Below the pieces are notes generated by a model. That model searched no databases. It was not told where the DNA came from and saw only the letters and a program-made list of their open reading frames with translations. Source: a virus. From it: 57,632 nt of DNA. The stretch spans positions 1-57,632 of IMG/VR virus record IMGVR_UViG_3300028596_000014, one strand, 5' to 3'. Shown here in pieces: positions 31,513 to 39,630 of this stretch (positions are counted from its first letter, which is position 1; every line of letters starts with the position of its first letter). The translations under genes were made by a program, and so were the position numbers.

Positions 31513-32237
31513 CAGACCACCGTCCCGGCGCCGTCGACCCAGGCCGCCCCACGCCACCAGATGTTCCGGCCCAGGGTCGTGTCGAAGTAGGAGAAGCCGA
31601 TCGGGCGCACGCCCGGCCGCTGCGCCGTCGTGCCCGCCGCGCCGAGCGTACGGAACGGGCGCACCAGCAGCGCGCCCATGCTGACGTGCGAGTCGAGCAC
31701 GATGCCCGCCACCGACGCGGACACGGCCGTCGTCAGGGCACCGGCTGCGCTGCTGTAGACCGTCGACCCGGCCGCGAAGCCGGACGTGTCGATGTCCCGC
31801 ACCAGGCCGAACACCGTGATGTGCCCGTTCGTGTTGTTCGGGATGTCCTCCGTGGTCAGGCCCCGGATCATGCCCTGGCCGTCGTCGAGCGCGACCGTGG
31901 GCAGGTTGCCGACGTTGCCCGTGATGCGCACCGGCCGACCGTTGACGATCGTGGCGCCGGAGTTGTTGCGCACGTTGATCCGGGACTCGAAACCGACCTG
32001 GAGTGCGGACGTGGGGCTGGTGTCCACCTCCAGCGTCTCGTCCTCCGCGTTCCAGTGCAGGCGCCCGGCCGTCTGCGCGAGTTCGGTCGCCGTCGGGTCG
32101 AGGTACAGCCCCTCGATGGGCTCGGTGCCGTCGGTGCGGTGCCACAGCGCGGTGACCGCTGCGCGCACGTCGGCCGCGTCGATCAGGCCGGTGGCGTTGT
32201 CGGGCAGCAGGTCCAGAATCTCGTCCAGCGTAGCCAT
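31512..32237 (-). CDS. Virion decoration / head-fibre-like protein, 241 aa
   Basis: N terminus MATLDEILDLLPDNATGLID followed by a helix (AADVRAAVTALWHR) is the short start domain seen on phage fibre or decoration proteins. The remainder is repetitive beta (GRLHWNAEDETLEVD, VGFESRINVRNNSG) ending GFSYFDTTLGRNIWWRGAAW, a fibre-tip style repeat. It may protrude from the head or from the tail. GAGGAAG precedes the ATG. Confidence 0.55.
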   Translation of the reverse strand: MATLDEILDLLPDNATGLIDAADVRAAVTALWHRTDGTEPIEGLYLDPTATELAQTAGRLHWNAEDETLEVDTSPTSALQVGFESRINVRNNSGATIVNGRPVRITGNVGNLPTVALDDGQGMIRGLTTEDIPNNTNGHITVFGLVRDIDTSGFAAGSTVYSSAAGALTTAVSASVAGIVLDSHVSMGALLVRPFRTLGAAGTTAQRPGVRPIGFSYFDTTLGRNIWWRGAAWVDGAGTVV

Positions 32238-32276
32238 GGGGTCTTCCTCGTCTCGGTCGGGTCCAGCGTAACGACA

Positions 32277-32310
32277 GGCGGCCCCGCCCCGTGAGGAGCG
32301 AGGCCGCCTG
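32277..32310 (-). terminator. Hairpin after the tail-tube gene
   Basis: GGCGGCC / GGCCGCC stem between the tail-tube gene and the decoration-like gene, no clear T-tract. Likely tunes expression of downstream genes relative to the abundant tube protein. Confidence 0.4.
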
Positions 32311-32322
32311 GTGTTCGTCCGA

Positions 32323-33018
32323 TCAGGGAGCGACCGGCAGGTACGGCACGAAGCCGCAGGCCGACGGCGGCGGGGCCACGCCGGTCTCCACCAGGAGCAG
32401 GTGGTCCAGCGGGTCGAGCGCCGTCGGCAGCACCGAGGGGACGCCCGCGTCCATGAGCACGTTGAACGGGCCGACGCCCCACGCGTTGCCGCCGCGCGTG
32501 AACGCGCCGGTCATCGAGAACGTGATGGCGTCCTCACCGGTCACCTCCACGTCACCGAGCACGCCTGCGTTGACGAACGGGAGCAGCATGTAGCCGCTCG
32601 CCTCCTCGTCGCCCGGCTCGCAGGCGCGGCCGGAGAGCCCCGTCCACAGTTCGAGCGAGAACTTCTTGTCGATGGTGCCCTCGGCCACCGTGATGCCCGC
32701 GTTCTCCAGGTCGTAGTCCTGGTAGGGCTCGGCGTTGGTGGTCAGTGACATCAGGTCGGGGTCGACGCCGCAGAACTCCATCTCCAGCGTGAAGCGCTTG
32801 AACGAGTCGCTGGTGCGCTCGTTCACGCACAGCGAGCCGTCCGCCTTGCGGGTGATGATTTCCGTGCCCTCCTCGATTTCCGAGGTGAGCGTCAGCGAGA
32901 TGAAGCCGTCCGTGGCGACGACGGCGTCCGTTGCCCCGGACGCAGGCAGGTTGCCGCACTCGTCGAGCGCGACAGCCCGGATGCGCTTCCCGAGGACCGG
33001 GATGAAGCACTTGGTCAT
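32323..33018 (-). CDS. Major tail (tube) protein
   Basis: 231 aa, MTKCFIPVLGKRIRAVALDE. Pattern of beta strands (DGFISLTLTSEIEEGTEIIT, FKRFTLEMEFCGVDPDLMSL, DKKFSLELWTGLSG) is that of actinophage tube proteins. CGGAGGATT precedes the ATG. It has its own late-type promoter (33051-33083) and a following hairpin, consistent with high output. Confidence 0.8.
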   Translation of the reverse strand: MTKCFIPVLGKRIRAVALDECGNLPASGATDAVVATDGFISLTLTSEIEEGTEIITRKADGSLCVNERTSDSFKRFTLEMEFCGVDPDLMSLTTNAEPYQDYDLENAGITVAEGTIDKKFSLELWTGLSGRACEPGDEEASGYMLLPFVNAGVLGDVEVTGEDAITFSMTGAFTRGGNAWGVGPFNVLMDAGVPSVLPTALDPLDHLLLVETGVAPPPSACGFVPYLPVAP

Positions 33019-33050
33019 GGCGGAATCCTCCGTTGAGAGGCCCGGCCCAA

Positions 33051-33083
33051 TAGCCAGCGACGTACATCTGTGCCCAGGTTATC
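33051..33083 (-). promoter_or_regulatory. Late-type promoter motif before the tail-tube gene
   Basis: Minus strand: GATAACCT, then AGATGTACGTCGCTGGC. Shares TA.CCT...GAT.TACGT.GCTGGC with the copies before the capsid and protease genes. Confidence 0.6.
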
Positions 33084-33094
33084 TGCCTGGCTTG

Positions 33095-33472
33095 CTACCC
33101 GAGAACAGCAGCGATCGGGTCGTAGTCCTTCTCGGGCTGTGCAGCCTCCGCCGGGGCGTCGGGCACGGTGTCCTCGTTCTCGTCCGCAGGCGTCTCGTCA
33201 GCGGCCTCCGAGGACTCCTCCGGGCCGTTCTCGCCGGTGGCCTCCTGCGGCTGCTCCTGGGCCTCCTGCGAGCCCTCGTCGAGCGGCTTCGAGAGGATCT
33301 CCAGCGCCTGCTGCACCAGGGGGTCGTCAGCCGGGTCGGTGGGCACCGGCTCCGGGTTGACCGGCGGCTGCGTCGCGGCGAACTGCTCCACGAGCGCGAG
33401 CCGGGCGTCCGGCTCCGGGGCCGCAGCCCGCTTGATGCGACGGAAGCCGCCGTCCATCACCAGACGTCCCAT
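33095..33472 (-). CDS. Acidic low-complexity protein, 125 aa
   Basis: MGRLVMDGGFRRIKRAAAPE... After a basic start the protein is Glu/Asp/Pro/Ala-rich and predicted disordered, ending EKDYDPIAAVLG. Possibly a virion-associated or assembly factor; the position downstream of capsid genes is the only hint. One-base overlap with the upstream stop. Confidence 0.55.
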   Translation of the reverse strand: MGRLVMDGGFRRIKRAAAPEPDARLALVEQFAATQPPVNPEPVPTDPADDPLVQQALEILSKPLDEGSQEAQEQPQEATGENGPEESSEAADETPADENEDTVPDAPAEAAQPEKDYDPIAAVLG

Positions 33473-34299
33473 CAGACGACCTCCACTTCCACCGGGATGA
33501 TGAGCACCGGCGGGCACTCGTCCCAGCCGACCAGGTAGCGGCGCTCCGCCACCCCGTACAGGTTGTTGTTCGCCCGGTCGAGCAGGTCGCCCGCCCGGTT
33601 GGTCGGCGTGAAGACCTCCGACCGGTACGCCATGAGCGCGGGGCTCGCGACGATCCACTCGCCCTCCTGCACGCCATCCGGGTGCGAACCGGGGTAGCCC
33701 GCGCCCGCGATGACGGGCGTGCCCAACTTGGTGAACAGCCGGTTGCCGCGCACCTCCAGCGCGTCCTCCGAGAGGAGGATCGACGCCACCAGGCGCGACA
33801 TGTGGATGACGCCGAGCGAGCCGTAGCCCGTGGCGATGTACTGCTCCGCCTCGGCCAGAGCCAGGTGCGGCAGCCGAGCAGCGCCCGCCGCCGTCGCGCC
33901 CTCGGAGAAGTTCGGCGTGTTGCCCAGGTCACCAGTCCAGATGGCCTGCTCAGCGCGAGCCTCCTCGCGGGCGATCAGGTGCTCGGTGGCGCGGTCCTGC
34001 GCGTACTCCAGCGTGTGGCCGATCGGGCTGCACTCGTACGAGCCGTAGACCGTGAACGGCACGGCGTCGTCGGTGCCCGCCGCCTCGGCCATGACCTTGG
34101 GCAGGCCGATGACCGGCTCCTCCGGGTCGCAGTCGACCGGGCCGATGCCGGACGCGGGGCCGCAGGTCAGCGGCTCCCAGACGACGCCGTTCTCCCAGCG
34201 GGAGTTCCCCACGGGGCGCGGGGTGACGACGGACAGCAGCCCGAACGGCAGGGCCGTGCGAGCGATCGGGTCGACGACCGTCGGCGGTGCGAAAGCCAT
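33472..34299 (-). CDS. Capsid-associated virion protein, 275 aa
   Basis: MAFAPPTVVDPIARTALPFG after AGGAGGGAC. Alpha/beta sequence (TVYGSYECSPIGHTLEYAQD, GSLGVIHMSRLVASILLSED) of a kind often encoded directly after the capsid gene in actinophages and labelled virion structural. It has some resemblance to capsid-fold proteins, so a second capsid or cement protein is possible. Confidence 0.6.
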   Translation of the reverse strand: MAFAPPTVVDPIARTALPFGLLSVVTPRPVGNSRWENGVVWEPLTCGPASGIGPVDCDPEEPVIGLPKVMAEAAGTDDAVPFTVYGSYECSPIGHTLEYAQDRATEHLIAREEARAEQAIWTGDLGNTPNFSEGATAAGAARLPHLALAEAEQYIATGYGSLGVIHMSRLVASILLSEDALEVRGNRLFTKLGTPVIAGAGYPGSHPDGVQEGEWIVASPALMAYRSEVFTPTNRAGDLLDRANNNLYGVAERRYLVGWDECPPVLIIPVEVEVV

Positions 34300-34338
34300 G
34301 CGGGTTGTCCCTCCTGGTCAGGTGCGGACCCAGCAGCG

Positions 34339-34362
34339 GGCGGCCTCCGAAGAGGCCGCCCG
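34339..34362 (-). other. Hairpin after the major capsid gene
   Basis: GGCGGCCTC / GAGGCCGCC perfect stem with a tetraloop, between the capsid gene and its downstream partner; no T-tract. Probably stabilises or attenuates the capsid message. Confidence 0.45.
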
Positions 34363-34372
34363 CCAGAAGGGA

Positions 34373-36208
34373 TCAGGCTGCGGCGGTGCCGTCGCAGTCG
34401 ATGTCGACGCCAGCGCCGGTCGCGCCCGACGGGCAGATGGAGACGGTGACCACGCGCGAGTCGTGGCACATCTTCGCCATCAGGTAGCCCTCCTCGGTGA
34501 AGAGCGCCGTGTAGTTGTTCTCGCCCAGCCCGACGGAGTCGTAGATGGTGTCGAGGGTGATGACGTCCGCCGCACCCTTGACCCAGGTACCCGCCGGGTA
34601 CAGCAGGAAGTCCACCGTGGTGGGCCACGCGCCGAACCCGGAGGCCGGGGTCGTCGCGATGTCCTGCCAGTCGTAGACGAACTGCGGGGCGACGCCGCGC
34701 TGACGGAACCAGCCGTTGATCTGCTCGTTCGTCACCGACAGCATGTCGACGCCGAGGCGGCGCGACAGGTCGGAGCGGATGACGCCGTGGACCCACATGG
34801 GGAACACGGCCTCCAGCGTGGCCGACCGCGACATGCGGTTGACCGTGCGGAGGTGCTCCACCTGGAGTTCGATCGCCGTCAGCAGCGGCGCCGTGGCGCC
34901 GACCTGCGGCGACGGCATGATGACGGCCGTCGAGCCAGCGACCATCTTGGCGATGACGTTGGCGTTCAGGCGGTGGTCGTGGCCGATCAGCGCGCCGCGC
35001 AGCACGCGGGCGATGACCTCGGGGTAGCCGCGCGCCTGGAGCAGGCCCGCCGTCAGGCAGAGGCCGCAGACGTCGAGACGCTCCTCGTCGAACTCGGGGC
35101 ACTCGATGTGGTAGCAGGGCTTCGGCCCCTCCACGTTCGGGTCCTCCGGGGTCGCGCCGGGCGCGTACGTGCCGTCGATGTCGTCCTGCTCGGTGAAGCA
35201 GAAGCCCGTGGCCGAGTAGATGGACGCGAAGTCCGGACCCTGGGTGAAGTTGATGCCACCCCGGTTGATGGTGATTTCCGGGACGGAGAGCAGACCGTCG
35301 CGCGACTCCAGTTCGCACAGGTCGTAGATCGTCTCCGACGGCGCGCACCAGCCACCGGCCGCGAGCAGGGAGCCCGAGCCGCCCTGGCCGTTGTCGAGCA
35401 GGGCCTCGTTGCGGGCCGCGTCGATGACGGACTGGATGTGCTCCGGGTCCTTGTTCTTGACCAGGAACCGCTCGTCGGTCGGCTTCTGGATGACCGCCAG
35501 GTTGTGCTGCTGGCGCAGGCGGCGGCCCGAGCGCGCGGCCCGGATGTAGTCCTGCTCCGGGAAGGTCCGCAGCAGGTCGTCCACGCGACCGGCCGTGGTG
35601 GACCAGTCGGTGCCCGCGTTGGTGTCAGGCGTGCGCAGGATGTCCCGGATGGTCCGGTTGCCGTAGCGGTCGGCCGGGGTCTCCTCGCGGCGCGGGGCCG
35701 CAGCGCGCGGGCGGCGCACGGAGTTGAGCGGCACGCGGCGGGCGCCGGTGCCGGACGCGACGAGCGCCGGGTCAGCGGCAGGCTCCTCGACGACGGGCTC
35801 CGTCTCCTCGACGACGGGCGCGTCCACGACGTCGGCCGGGGCGGCGGGCTCGCCCGCACCGGCGCCGGTGTCGCCGCCGAGCGTGATGCCCGCAGCCTCC
35901 GCGAGGGACGCGGCCTCGGCGGCACGCGCTGCGGCGGCCTCGGCGCGGCCGTCCTTCTCGCCCTTGACGCGGGTGATGCCCTCGGTCAGCGCCGAGAGCG
36001 CGTCGACCTGCTCGGAGGTCAGGCCGGTGCCGTCGCCGTAGATGTCCTGGAAGGCGCCGAGCGAGTCGTTGAGCAGGGTCTCGACGTCCGCGTCCGAGAG
36101 GGCCGAAAGGTCCTCCGGGAACTCGATGGCGTCGTCCGTGCCCTGGTCCTCGTAGTTGGTCGCCAGCGGGAACAGCGACTCGCGCCGCCCGCCGAAGATC
36201 TTCGCCAT
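34373..36208 (-). CDS. Major capsid protein with fused N-terminal scaffold
   Basis: 611 aa. Residues 1-260 are acidic/Ala-rich and helical (LSDADVETLLNDSLGAFQDI, AEAAAARAAEAASLAEAAGI), like a scaffolding delta domain, followed by a Pro/Arg linker. From about residue 270 the HK97-type shell domain begins (NKDPEHIQSVIDAARNEALL ... PEVIARVLRGALIGHDHRLN ... GFGAWPTTVDFLLYPAGTWV). The neighbouring protease presumably removes the scaffold part. AGGAGGATT precedes the ATG. Confidence 0.85.
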   Translation of the reverse strand: MAKIFGGRRESLFPLATNYEDQGTDDAIEFPEDLSALSDADVETLLNDSLGAFQDIYGDGTGLTSEQVDALSALTEGITRVKGEKDGRAEAAAARAAEAASLAEAAGITLGGDTGAGAGEPAAPADVVDAPVVEETEPVVEEPAADPALVASGTGARRVPLNSVRRPRAAAPRREETPADRYGNRTIRDILRTPDTNAGTDWSTTAGRVDDLLRTFPEQDYIRAARSGRRLRQQHNLAVIQKPTDERFLVKNKDPEHIQSVIDAARNEALLDNGQGGSGSLLAAGGWCAPSETIYDLCELESRDGLLSVPEITINRGGINFTQGPDFASIYSATGFCFTEQDDIDGTYAPGATPEDPNVEGPKPCYHIECPEFDEERLDVCGLCLTAGLLQARGYPEVIARVLRGALIGHDHRLNANVIAKMVAGSTAVIMPSPQVGATAPLLTAIELQVEHLRTVNRMSRSATLEAVFPMWVHGVIRSDLSRRLGVDMLSVTNEQINGWFRQRGVAPQFVYDWQDIATTPASGFGAWPTTVDFLLYPAGTWVKGAADVITLDTIYDSVGLGENNYTALFTEEGYLMAKMCHDSRVVTVSICPSGATGAGVDIDCDGTAAA

Positions 36209-36242
36209 GGGGTAATCCTCCTGTGAGGGAGGTCCGGCCCTG

Positions 36243-36276
36243 CGCGCCAGCGACGTATCTCTATCGGGAGGGTAGC
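36243..36276 (-). promoter_or_regulatory. Late-type promoter motif before the capsid gene
   Basis: Minus strand: GCTACCCT, then AGAGATACGTCGCTGGCG, 35 bases before the capsid start codon. Confidence 0.6.
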
Positions 36277-36290
36277 ACCCGTGTACGCAC

Positions 36291-36334
36291 AAACGAGCCC
36301 CGGCCGCTGCACAGATGCAGCAACCGGGGCTCGT
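36291..36334 (-). terminator. Rho-independent terminator before the capsid gene
   Basis: ACGAGCCCCGG / CCGGGGCTCGT 11-bp stem followed on the minus strand by TTTG. Ends the accessory cassette 37760-36346 and insulates the capsid promoter. Confidence 0.75.
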
Positions 36335-36345
36335 ATCGGGATGAA

Positions 36346-36603
36346 CTACTCCTTGATGTCGAGGATGCGCCCGTCCGAGGTCAGGCAGTAGTTCGTGTAG
36401 TTGACCCACGTGTTCCGGCCGCCTCCGGCCAGTTCGCTCGTGCGGTCGATGTGCCCGCCCTGAGCGTGGCACCAGGTCTCCCACTCCTCCAGGTCATTGG
36501 CAGACCAGATGATCAGGAAGACGGCAGCGAACACCATGACCACCGCCACCAGCCCGACCGCCGCAGGGGCGACCGGGCCGACGGGGTGGCGGTGGTGCCT
36601 CAC
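36346..36603 (-). CDS. Single-pass membrane protein, 85 aa
   Basis: GTG start with a GTGA overlap with the lipoprotein gene. Residues 11-34 (VAPAAVGLVAVVMVFAAVFL) form a membrane helix; the rest, with two cysteines (WCHAQGG, NYCLTSDG), would lie outside the cell if the Arg/His-rich N terminus stays inside. Probably works with the adjacent lipoprotein at the host surface. Last gene of its cassette. Confidence 0.68.
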   Translation of the reverse strand: MRHHRHPVGPVAPAAVGLVAVVMVFAAVFLIIWSANDLEEWETWCHAQGGHIDRTSELAGGGRNTWVNYTNYCLTSDGRILDIKE

Positions 36604-36947
36604 GAGCACTTCCCGTCGCGGTAGTACTCGCCCTCGGCGCAGGCCATGTAGACCTGCTCCCCGACGGAGCGCCAGCCCGCCTCCGGCTCGTGCTTGCCGG
36701 GCGCCCCGCCCGTTTCCTCCCGGAGGTACAGGCTGTAGGACGCGGGCCGGTGCTGCTGGCAGGAGTACGGGACCGTCCGCGTGGAGGTCGTCTTGCCGTT
36801 GTAGTACGGGACCGACCGGTAGCAGGTCGTCCAGTACCACTCGGCCGGGCGGTAGTCCTTCTGGACGACCGTCCCCTCCGCCGGGCCGCACCCGGCGAGG
36901 GCCACCGCCGCCACGAGGGCGACGGCGGCCACACGCAGGCGGCGCAT
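36600..36947 (-). CDS. Phage-encoded lipoprotein (superinfection-exclusion candidate)
   Basis: 115 aa from the ATG at 36947: basic n-region MRRLR, hydrophobic core VAAVALVAAVALAG and lipobox LAGC with Cys at about residue 19, so it should be lipidated and anchored outside the membrane. The mature part has an Arg/Tyr/Trp-rich N-terminal half and five further cysteines. Surface lipoproteins from phages commonly block adsorption or DNA entry by related phages; that role is inferred from type and context, not from homology. Confidence 0.72.
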   Translation of the reverse strand: MRRLRVAAVALVAAVALAGCGPAEGTVVQKDYRPAEWYWTTCYRSVPYYNGKTTSTRTVPYSCQQHRPASYSLYLREETGGAPGKHEPEAGWRSVGEQVYMACAEGEYYRDGKCS

Positions 36948-37201
36948 CAGGCGGCGCGCCGGATGTAGGTGGCGGAGGTGTCCACCGTCGAGCGGCGGAA
37001 GATGCTCGGGGCGCCCGCCGGGCGCTGCACCAGCCACTCGCCCTCGATCTGCGTGATCCGCCGACCGGTGAGCCGGGTGCGCGCCCGGGTGACGAGCACC
37101 AGCGGCGTGCCCTGCTCGCTGAGCAGGATGTCGCCCGGCAGGACGCGGCGCGCCGTCGTGACGAACTCGGCGGCCGGGGCGGGAGCGGTGAGCGTGTTCA
37201 T
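36947..37201 (-). CDS. Hypothetical protein, 84 aa
   Basis: MNTLTAPAPAAEFVTTARRV after CCAGGAGGA. The core (VLPGDILLSEQGTPLVLVTR, ITQIEGEWLVQRPA) looks like a small beta-barrel. Upstream lies an unusual structured element instead of a standard promoter, though the GTCAGCACA leader half is retained (about 37237-37245). Confidence 0.6.
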   Translation of the reverse strand: MNTLTAPAPAAEFVTTARRVLPGDILLSEQGTPLVLVTRARTRLTGRRITQIEGEWLVQRPAGAPSIFRRSTVDTSATYIRRAA

Positions 37202-37236
37202 GATTCCTCCTGGTTAGGGATGCTGCGGGGTGGATG

Positions 37237-37300
37237 TGCTGACTTGCGTCACCCGCTCCGGACTTGCACCGGAGGCGCCTACGCGCTGCGGGCGGTGACC
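37237..37300 (-). ncRNA. Structured leader with T-arm-like hairpin
   Basis: On the minus strand: GTCACC (37299-37294) can pair with GGTGAC (37253-37248), enclosing a GCGC/GCGC hairpin and a perfect CTCCGG-TGCAAGT-CCGGAG hairpin (37274-37256) that resembles a tRNA T arm. There is no anticodon arm, so it is not a working tRNA. It precedes the gene starting at 37201 and ends in a GTCAGCACA leader fragment. Could be a tRNA remnant or a regulatory RNA. Confidence 0.35.
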
Positions 37301-37306
37301 CAGGGT

Positions 37307-37333
37307 GCGGCCCGGGGGTGTCCCCAAGCCGGG
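37307..37333 (-). terminator. Hairpin after the gene ending at 37347
   Basis: GGTGCGGCCCGG / CCGGGCCGCACC stem downstream of the stop; no T-run. Probably ends or reduces the transcript started at the 37785 promoter. Confidence 0.55.
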
Positions 37334-37346
37334 CCGCACCGGGAAC

Positions 37347-37760
37347 TCAGATGGCCGAGAAGGCGGCCAGGATGTCCTCGCTGGAGGCGAGGCCCGCGCG
37401 CTCGGCCTGCTCCTCCTCGATGACGCCGATGATGAGGTCCGTCTCCGCGATGCGCTCCTTGCGGTCGTCCCCGATGTAGAGGTTGACCAGGTTGCGGCGG
37501 TCCTTGTGCAGCGACTCACGCAGCAGGTCGAGCACGGTGCTGTCCATCTCGGCCACCTGCTGGGCGACCTGCTCCTTGGCGGCCATGCGGCTCCGGGAGG
37601 CCCAGGCAGCGTCCTCCTCGGCGCGGCGAGCGGCCTCGGCGGCGTCAGCCTCGGGAGCCTCGACCGTGACCTCCTCGACGAGGCAGGTGCCGCAGAACTG
37701 GTCGCTGTCGTGCTCGCACTCAGCGGTGCGGGTGACGTCGGTGCGGGTGACGGTGCTCAT
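37347..37760 (-). CDS. Hypothetical coiled-coil protein, 137 aa
   Basis: MSTVTRTDVTRTAECEHDSD... with CEHDSDQFCGTCLVEE (possible zinc site) at the N terminus, then a long charged coiled coil (DAAEAARRAEEDAAWASRSR) and a helical C terminus (IIGVIEEEQAERAGLASSED). CCGGAGG precedes the ATG. First gene after a full cassette-type promoter. Function unknown. Confidence 0.7.
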   Translation of the reverse strand: MSTVTRTDVTRTAECEHDSDQFCGTCLVEEVTVEAPEADAAEAARRAEEDAAWASRSRMAAKEQVAQQVAEMDSTVLDLLRESLHKDRRNLVNLYIGDDRKERIAETDLIIGVIEEEQAERAGLASSEDILAAFSAI

Positions 37761-37784
37761 GATGACCTCCGGTTTGTGTTGCGT

Positions 37785-37848
37785 TGTGCTGACATACGTA
37801 ACATTAGCCTCCGCGCAGACAGCGTGCAACCCCTGGGGATAAGAAAGT
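37785..37848 (-). promoter_or_regulatory. Cassette-type promoter overlapping a terminator tail
   Basis: Minus strand: TTATCCCCAGGGGTTGCAC, 18 bases, TAATGT, TTACGTATGTCAGCACA (37801-37785). The TTATCCCC block is the U-tract side of the preceding terminator, so stop and restart signals are fused. Confidence 0.74.
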
Positions 37849-37881
37849 CCCTGACCCGAGGCATCGCCTCAGGTCAGGGAC
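37841..37881 (-). terminator. Rho-independent terminator after the protease operon
   Basis: GTCCCTGACC / GGTCAGGGAC stem with TTTCTTAT after it on the minus strand, just past the 38-aa gene. Confidence 0.8.
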
Positions 37882-37891
37882 CAGAAATTGC

Positions 37892-38008
37892 TCAGGAAGC
37901 CGGAGCGGGCTGCGGCTTCGGTGCGGGCTTCGGGGCGACCTTGGCCGCCGTCTTGGCCGCGCTGGTGGCCGCCGGGTTCTTCCGGGGCCGCTTGTTACAT
38001 GCGCACAT
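37892..38008 (-). CDS. Small Lys/Pro/Ala-rich protein, 38 aa
   Basis: MCACNKRPRKNPAATSAAKT ending in a KPAPKPQPAPAS repeat. GTAGGAGGCTCC precedes the ATG, a strong ribosome site that supports expression. The N-terminal CAC pair and basic tail resemble small late proteins next to capsid protease genes in other actinophages. Terminator follows. Confidence 0.6.
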   Translation of the reverse strand: MCACNKRPRKNPAATSAAKTAAKVAPKPAPKPQPAPAS

Positions 38009-38036
38009 GGAGCCTCCTACGTGGGTGACATGTCCC

Positions 38037-39599
38037 CTACAGCGTACCGAGCGACTGAGCGAACGCCAGCACCTTGACGCGCTTCGCCATCTCGGCCGCC
38101 TCCGCGAGCCGCTCGTCCGACGCCGGGGCGACGCGCGCCTGCCGCTGCCGCTCCGCGTCCGCGAGGTGCTTGAGGTAGCGCAGGTCGTCCACCGACAGCG
38201 CACCGGGCAGCCCCGGGCGCAGCACCTCGCGAGGGGCGAGCATCCCCGCCGCCACGAGGGACTGCATGGCGCCGCCCGCCACGAGCGCGCGCGTGCGCGG
38301 GACCGGGAAGCCGGGCACGTTGACGCCGAGCGCCGCGACCAGTTCCATCCCGGCGCCGATGCGACGCCAGTCGCCGGAGATGGGCGAGGCGCGTAGCGCG
38401 CGCACCTGCTCCGGGGTGGCGTTCGGCCGGACGACGCCCGCCACCCAGATGCCGAACGAGTCCTCGCCCGCCCGCACGTAGGCCACCGCCGTGCCGGTGT
38501 TGTCGTAGTGCGCCAGCGCCTCGGGCGAGCGCAGGTTCGCCTCGGCGTGGCCGGTGTCGATGGTCAGGTGCCCCACCGCCACCTCGCTGCCGTCGTCGAC
38601 CTGCACGGCGCCCGTGTGGAAGAAGGCGTAGCCGCTCGGGGACGACGGCGGGGTGACGCACTGCCCCGGGTAGCCGATGTGGCAGGTGTCCCAGGTGGCG
38701 ATGTGGCCGAACACGCGGCCGGTGTCGCTGACCGTGAGCGGCGTCGGGCCGTCCAGGTCCGGCGCGTCGAAGGCAGCGCGCGGCGGCGCGACGCGCTCGG
38801 TGACCGTGGCAGCCGCCGTCAGCGCGGGCAGCAGTTCGGCGGCGAGCGCGTCGCCGTCGATCAGGGCGACCAGTGCCTCCGCGAAGGCGGGCGTCGCCAC
38901 GAGCGTGGCCGCGCGCACGCGCGCCGACGTGGTGACCATCATCTCGTCGTCGCTGGACATCGACAGGACGGTCACGTAGCCGCGCTCGTCGGTGGCGCGG
39001 GCCTCGCTCTCCGGCCAGATGGGAGCGCCCGTCTCCGGGTCGTAGCCGGTCGGCTGCATGGCCTCGTCCATCTGGGGCTCCAGCAGTTCGGCCTTCACCC
39101 GAATCTCGAACGACACGTCGTCCAGGTCCATCGAGATGCCGGGCGTCAGGCCCTCCTGGACCTGCCGGTAGGCCTCCCGGCCGATGTCGCTGCCGAGGTC
39201 GAACGCGCCCGAGCCGATGATGGCCCCGTTCTCGCCGCGCGTGATGTCGCTGATCCACCCGACGACGCGAGCGCCCTGGTGGCCGCCGTTGTTCTCGGGC
39301 GCCCACAGCAGCGGCACGGGCACGGACCACGACAGCGCGTTCGCCTCGATGAGGCGGCCGTCGCCGGTGGGGCGCGTCTCGTAGCCGATCGGGCCGGTCC
39401 ACTGCGCGGCCGGGGTGCCTGCGGCGATCAGGGTCTGGATCTGCTCCAGGTAGGCGCCGTCCTCGAAGCCGACGGCGGTAGCGGCGGCCGAGCACGGCGC
39501 GCAGTCGGCGTCCGTGGATGCGGCGCGGGCGGCTGCGTCGGCAACGGCGATGGGCGCGTAGGTGGTCAGGGCCAGGGGGTCGAGCGGTCGGTGCTGCAC
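38037..39599 (-). CDS. Capsid maturation protease
   Basis: 520 aa from a GTG with GGAGG upstream. Residues 50-260 form the prohead-protease region (WSVPVPLLWAPENNGGHQGA, GAFDLGSDIGREAYRQVQEG, LTPGISMDLDDVSFEI). Residues 300-400 are an actinophage-typical extra domain (FGHIATWDTCHIGYPGQCVT, GHLTIDTGHAEANLRSPEAL). It should cleave the scaffold segment of the capsid protein. A late-type promoter lies directly upstream. Confidence 0.83.
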   Translation of the reverse strand: MQHRPLDPLALTTYAPIAVADAAARAASTDADCAPCSAAATAVGFEDGAYLEQIQTLIAAGTPAAQWTGPIGYETRPTGDGRLIEANALSWSVPVPLLWAPENNGGHQGARVVGWISDITRGENGAIIGSGAFDLGSDIGREAYRQVQEGLTPGISMDLDDVSFEIRVKAELLEPQMDEAMQPTGYDPETGAPIWPESEARATDERGYVTVLSMSSDDEMMVTTSARVRAATLVATPAFAEALVALIDGDALAAELLPALTAAATVTERVAPPRAAFDAPDLDGPTPLTVSDTGRVFGHIATWDTCHIGYPGQCVTPPSSPSGYAFFHTGAVQVDDGSEVAVGHLTIDTGHAEANLRSPEALAHYDNTGTAVAYVRAGEDSFGIWVAGVVRPNATPEQVRALRASPISGDWRRIGAGMELVAALGVNVPGFPVPRTRALVAGGAMQSLVAAGMLAPREVLRPGLPGALSVDDLRYLKHLADAERQRQARVAPASDERLAEAAEMAKRVKVLAFAQSLGTL

Positions 39600-39630
39600 A
39601 GGAACCTCCGTAGGTCCCGTGCGGCCCGAA

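Noticed and set aside
34052-36226. 724-codon open frame on the plus strand opposite the capsid gene
   Set aside because: It is the antisense shadow of a GC-rich coding gene; composition is Arg/Gly/Val-rich with no motif, and the capsid frame has a ribosome site and homologous pattern.
37248-37300. A third tRNA gene
   Set aside because: Only a T-arm-like hairpin and an imperfect acceptor-like stem exist; there is no anticodon arm and too few bases between.
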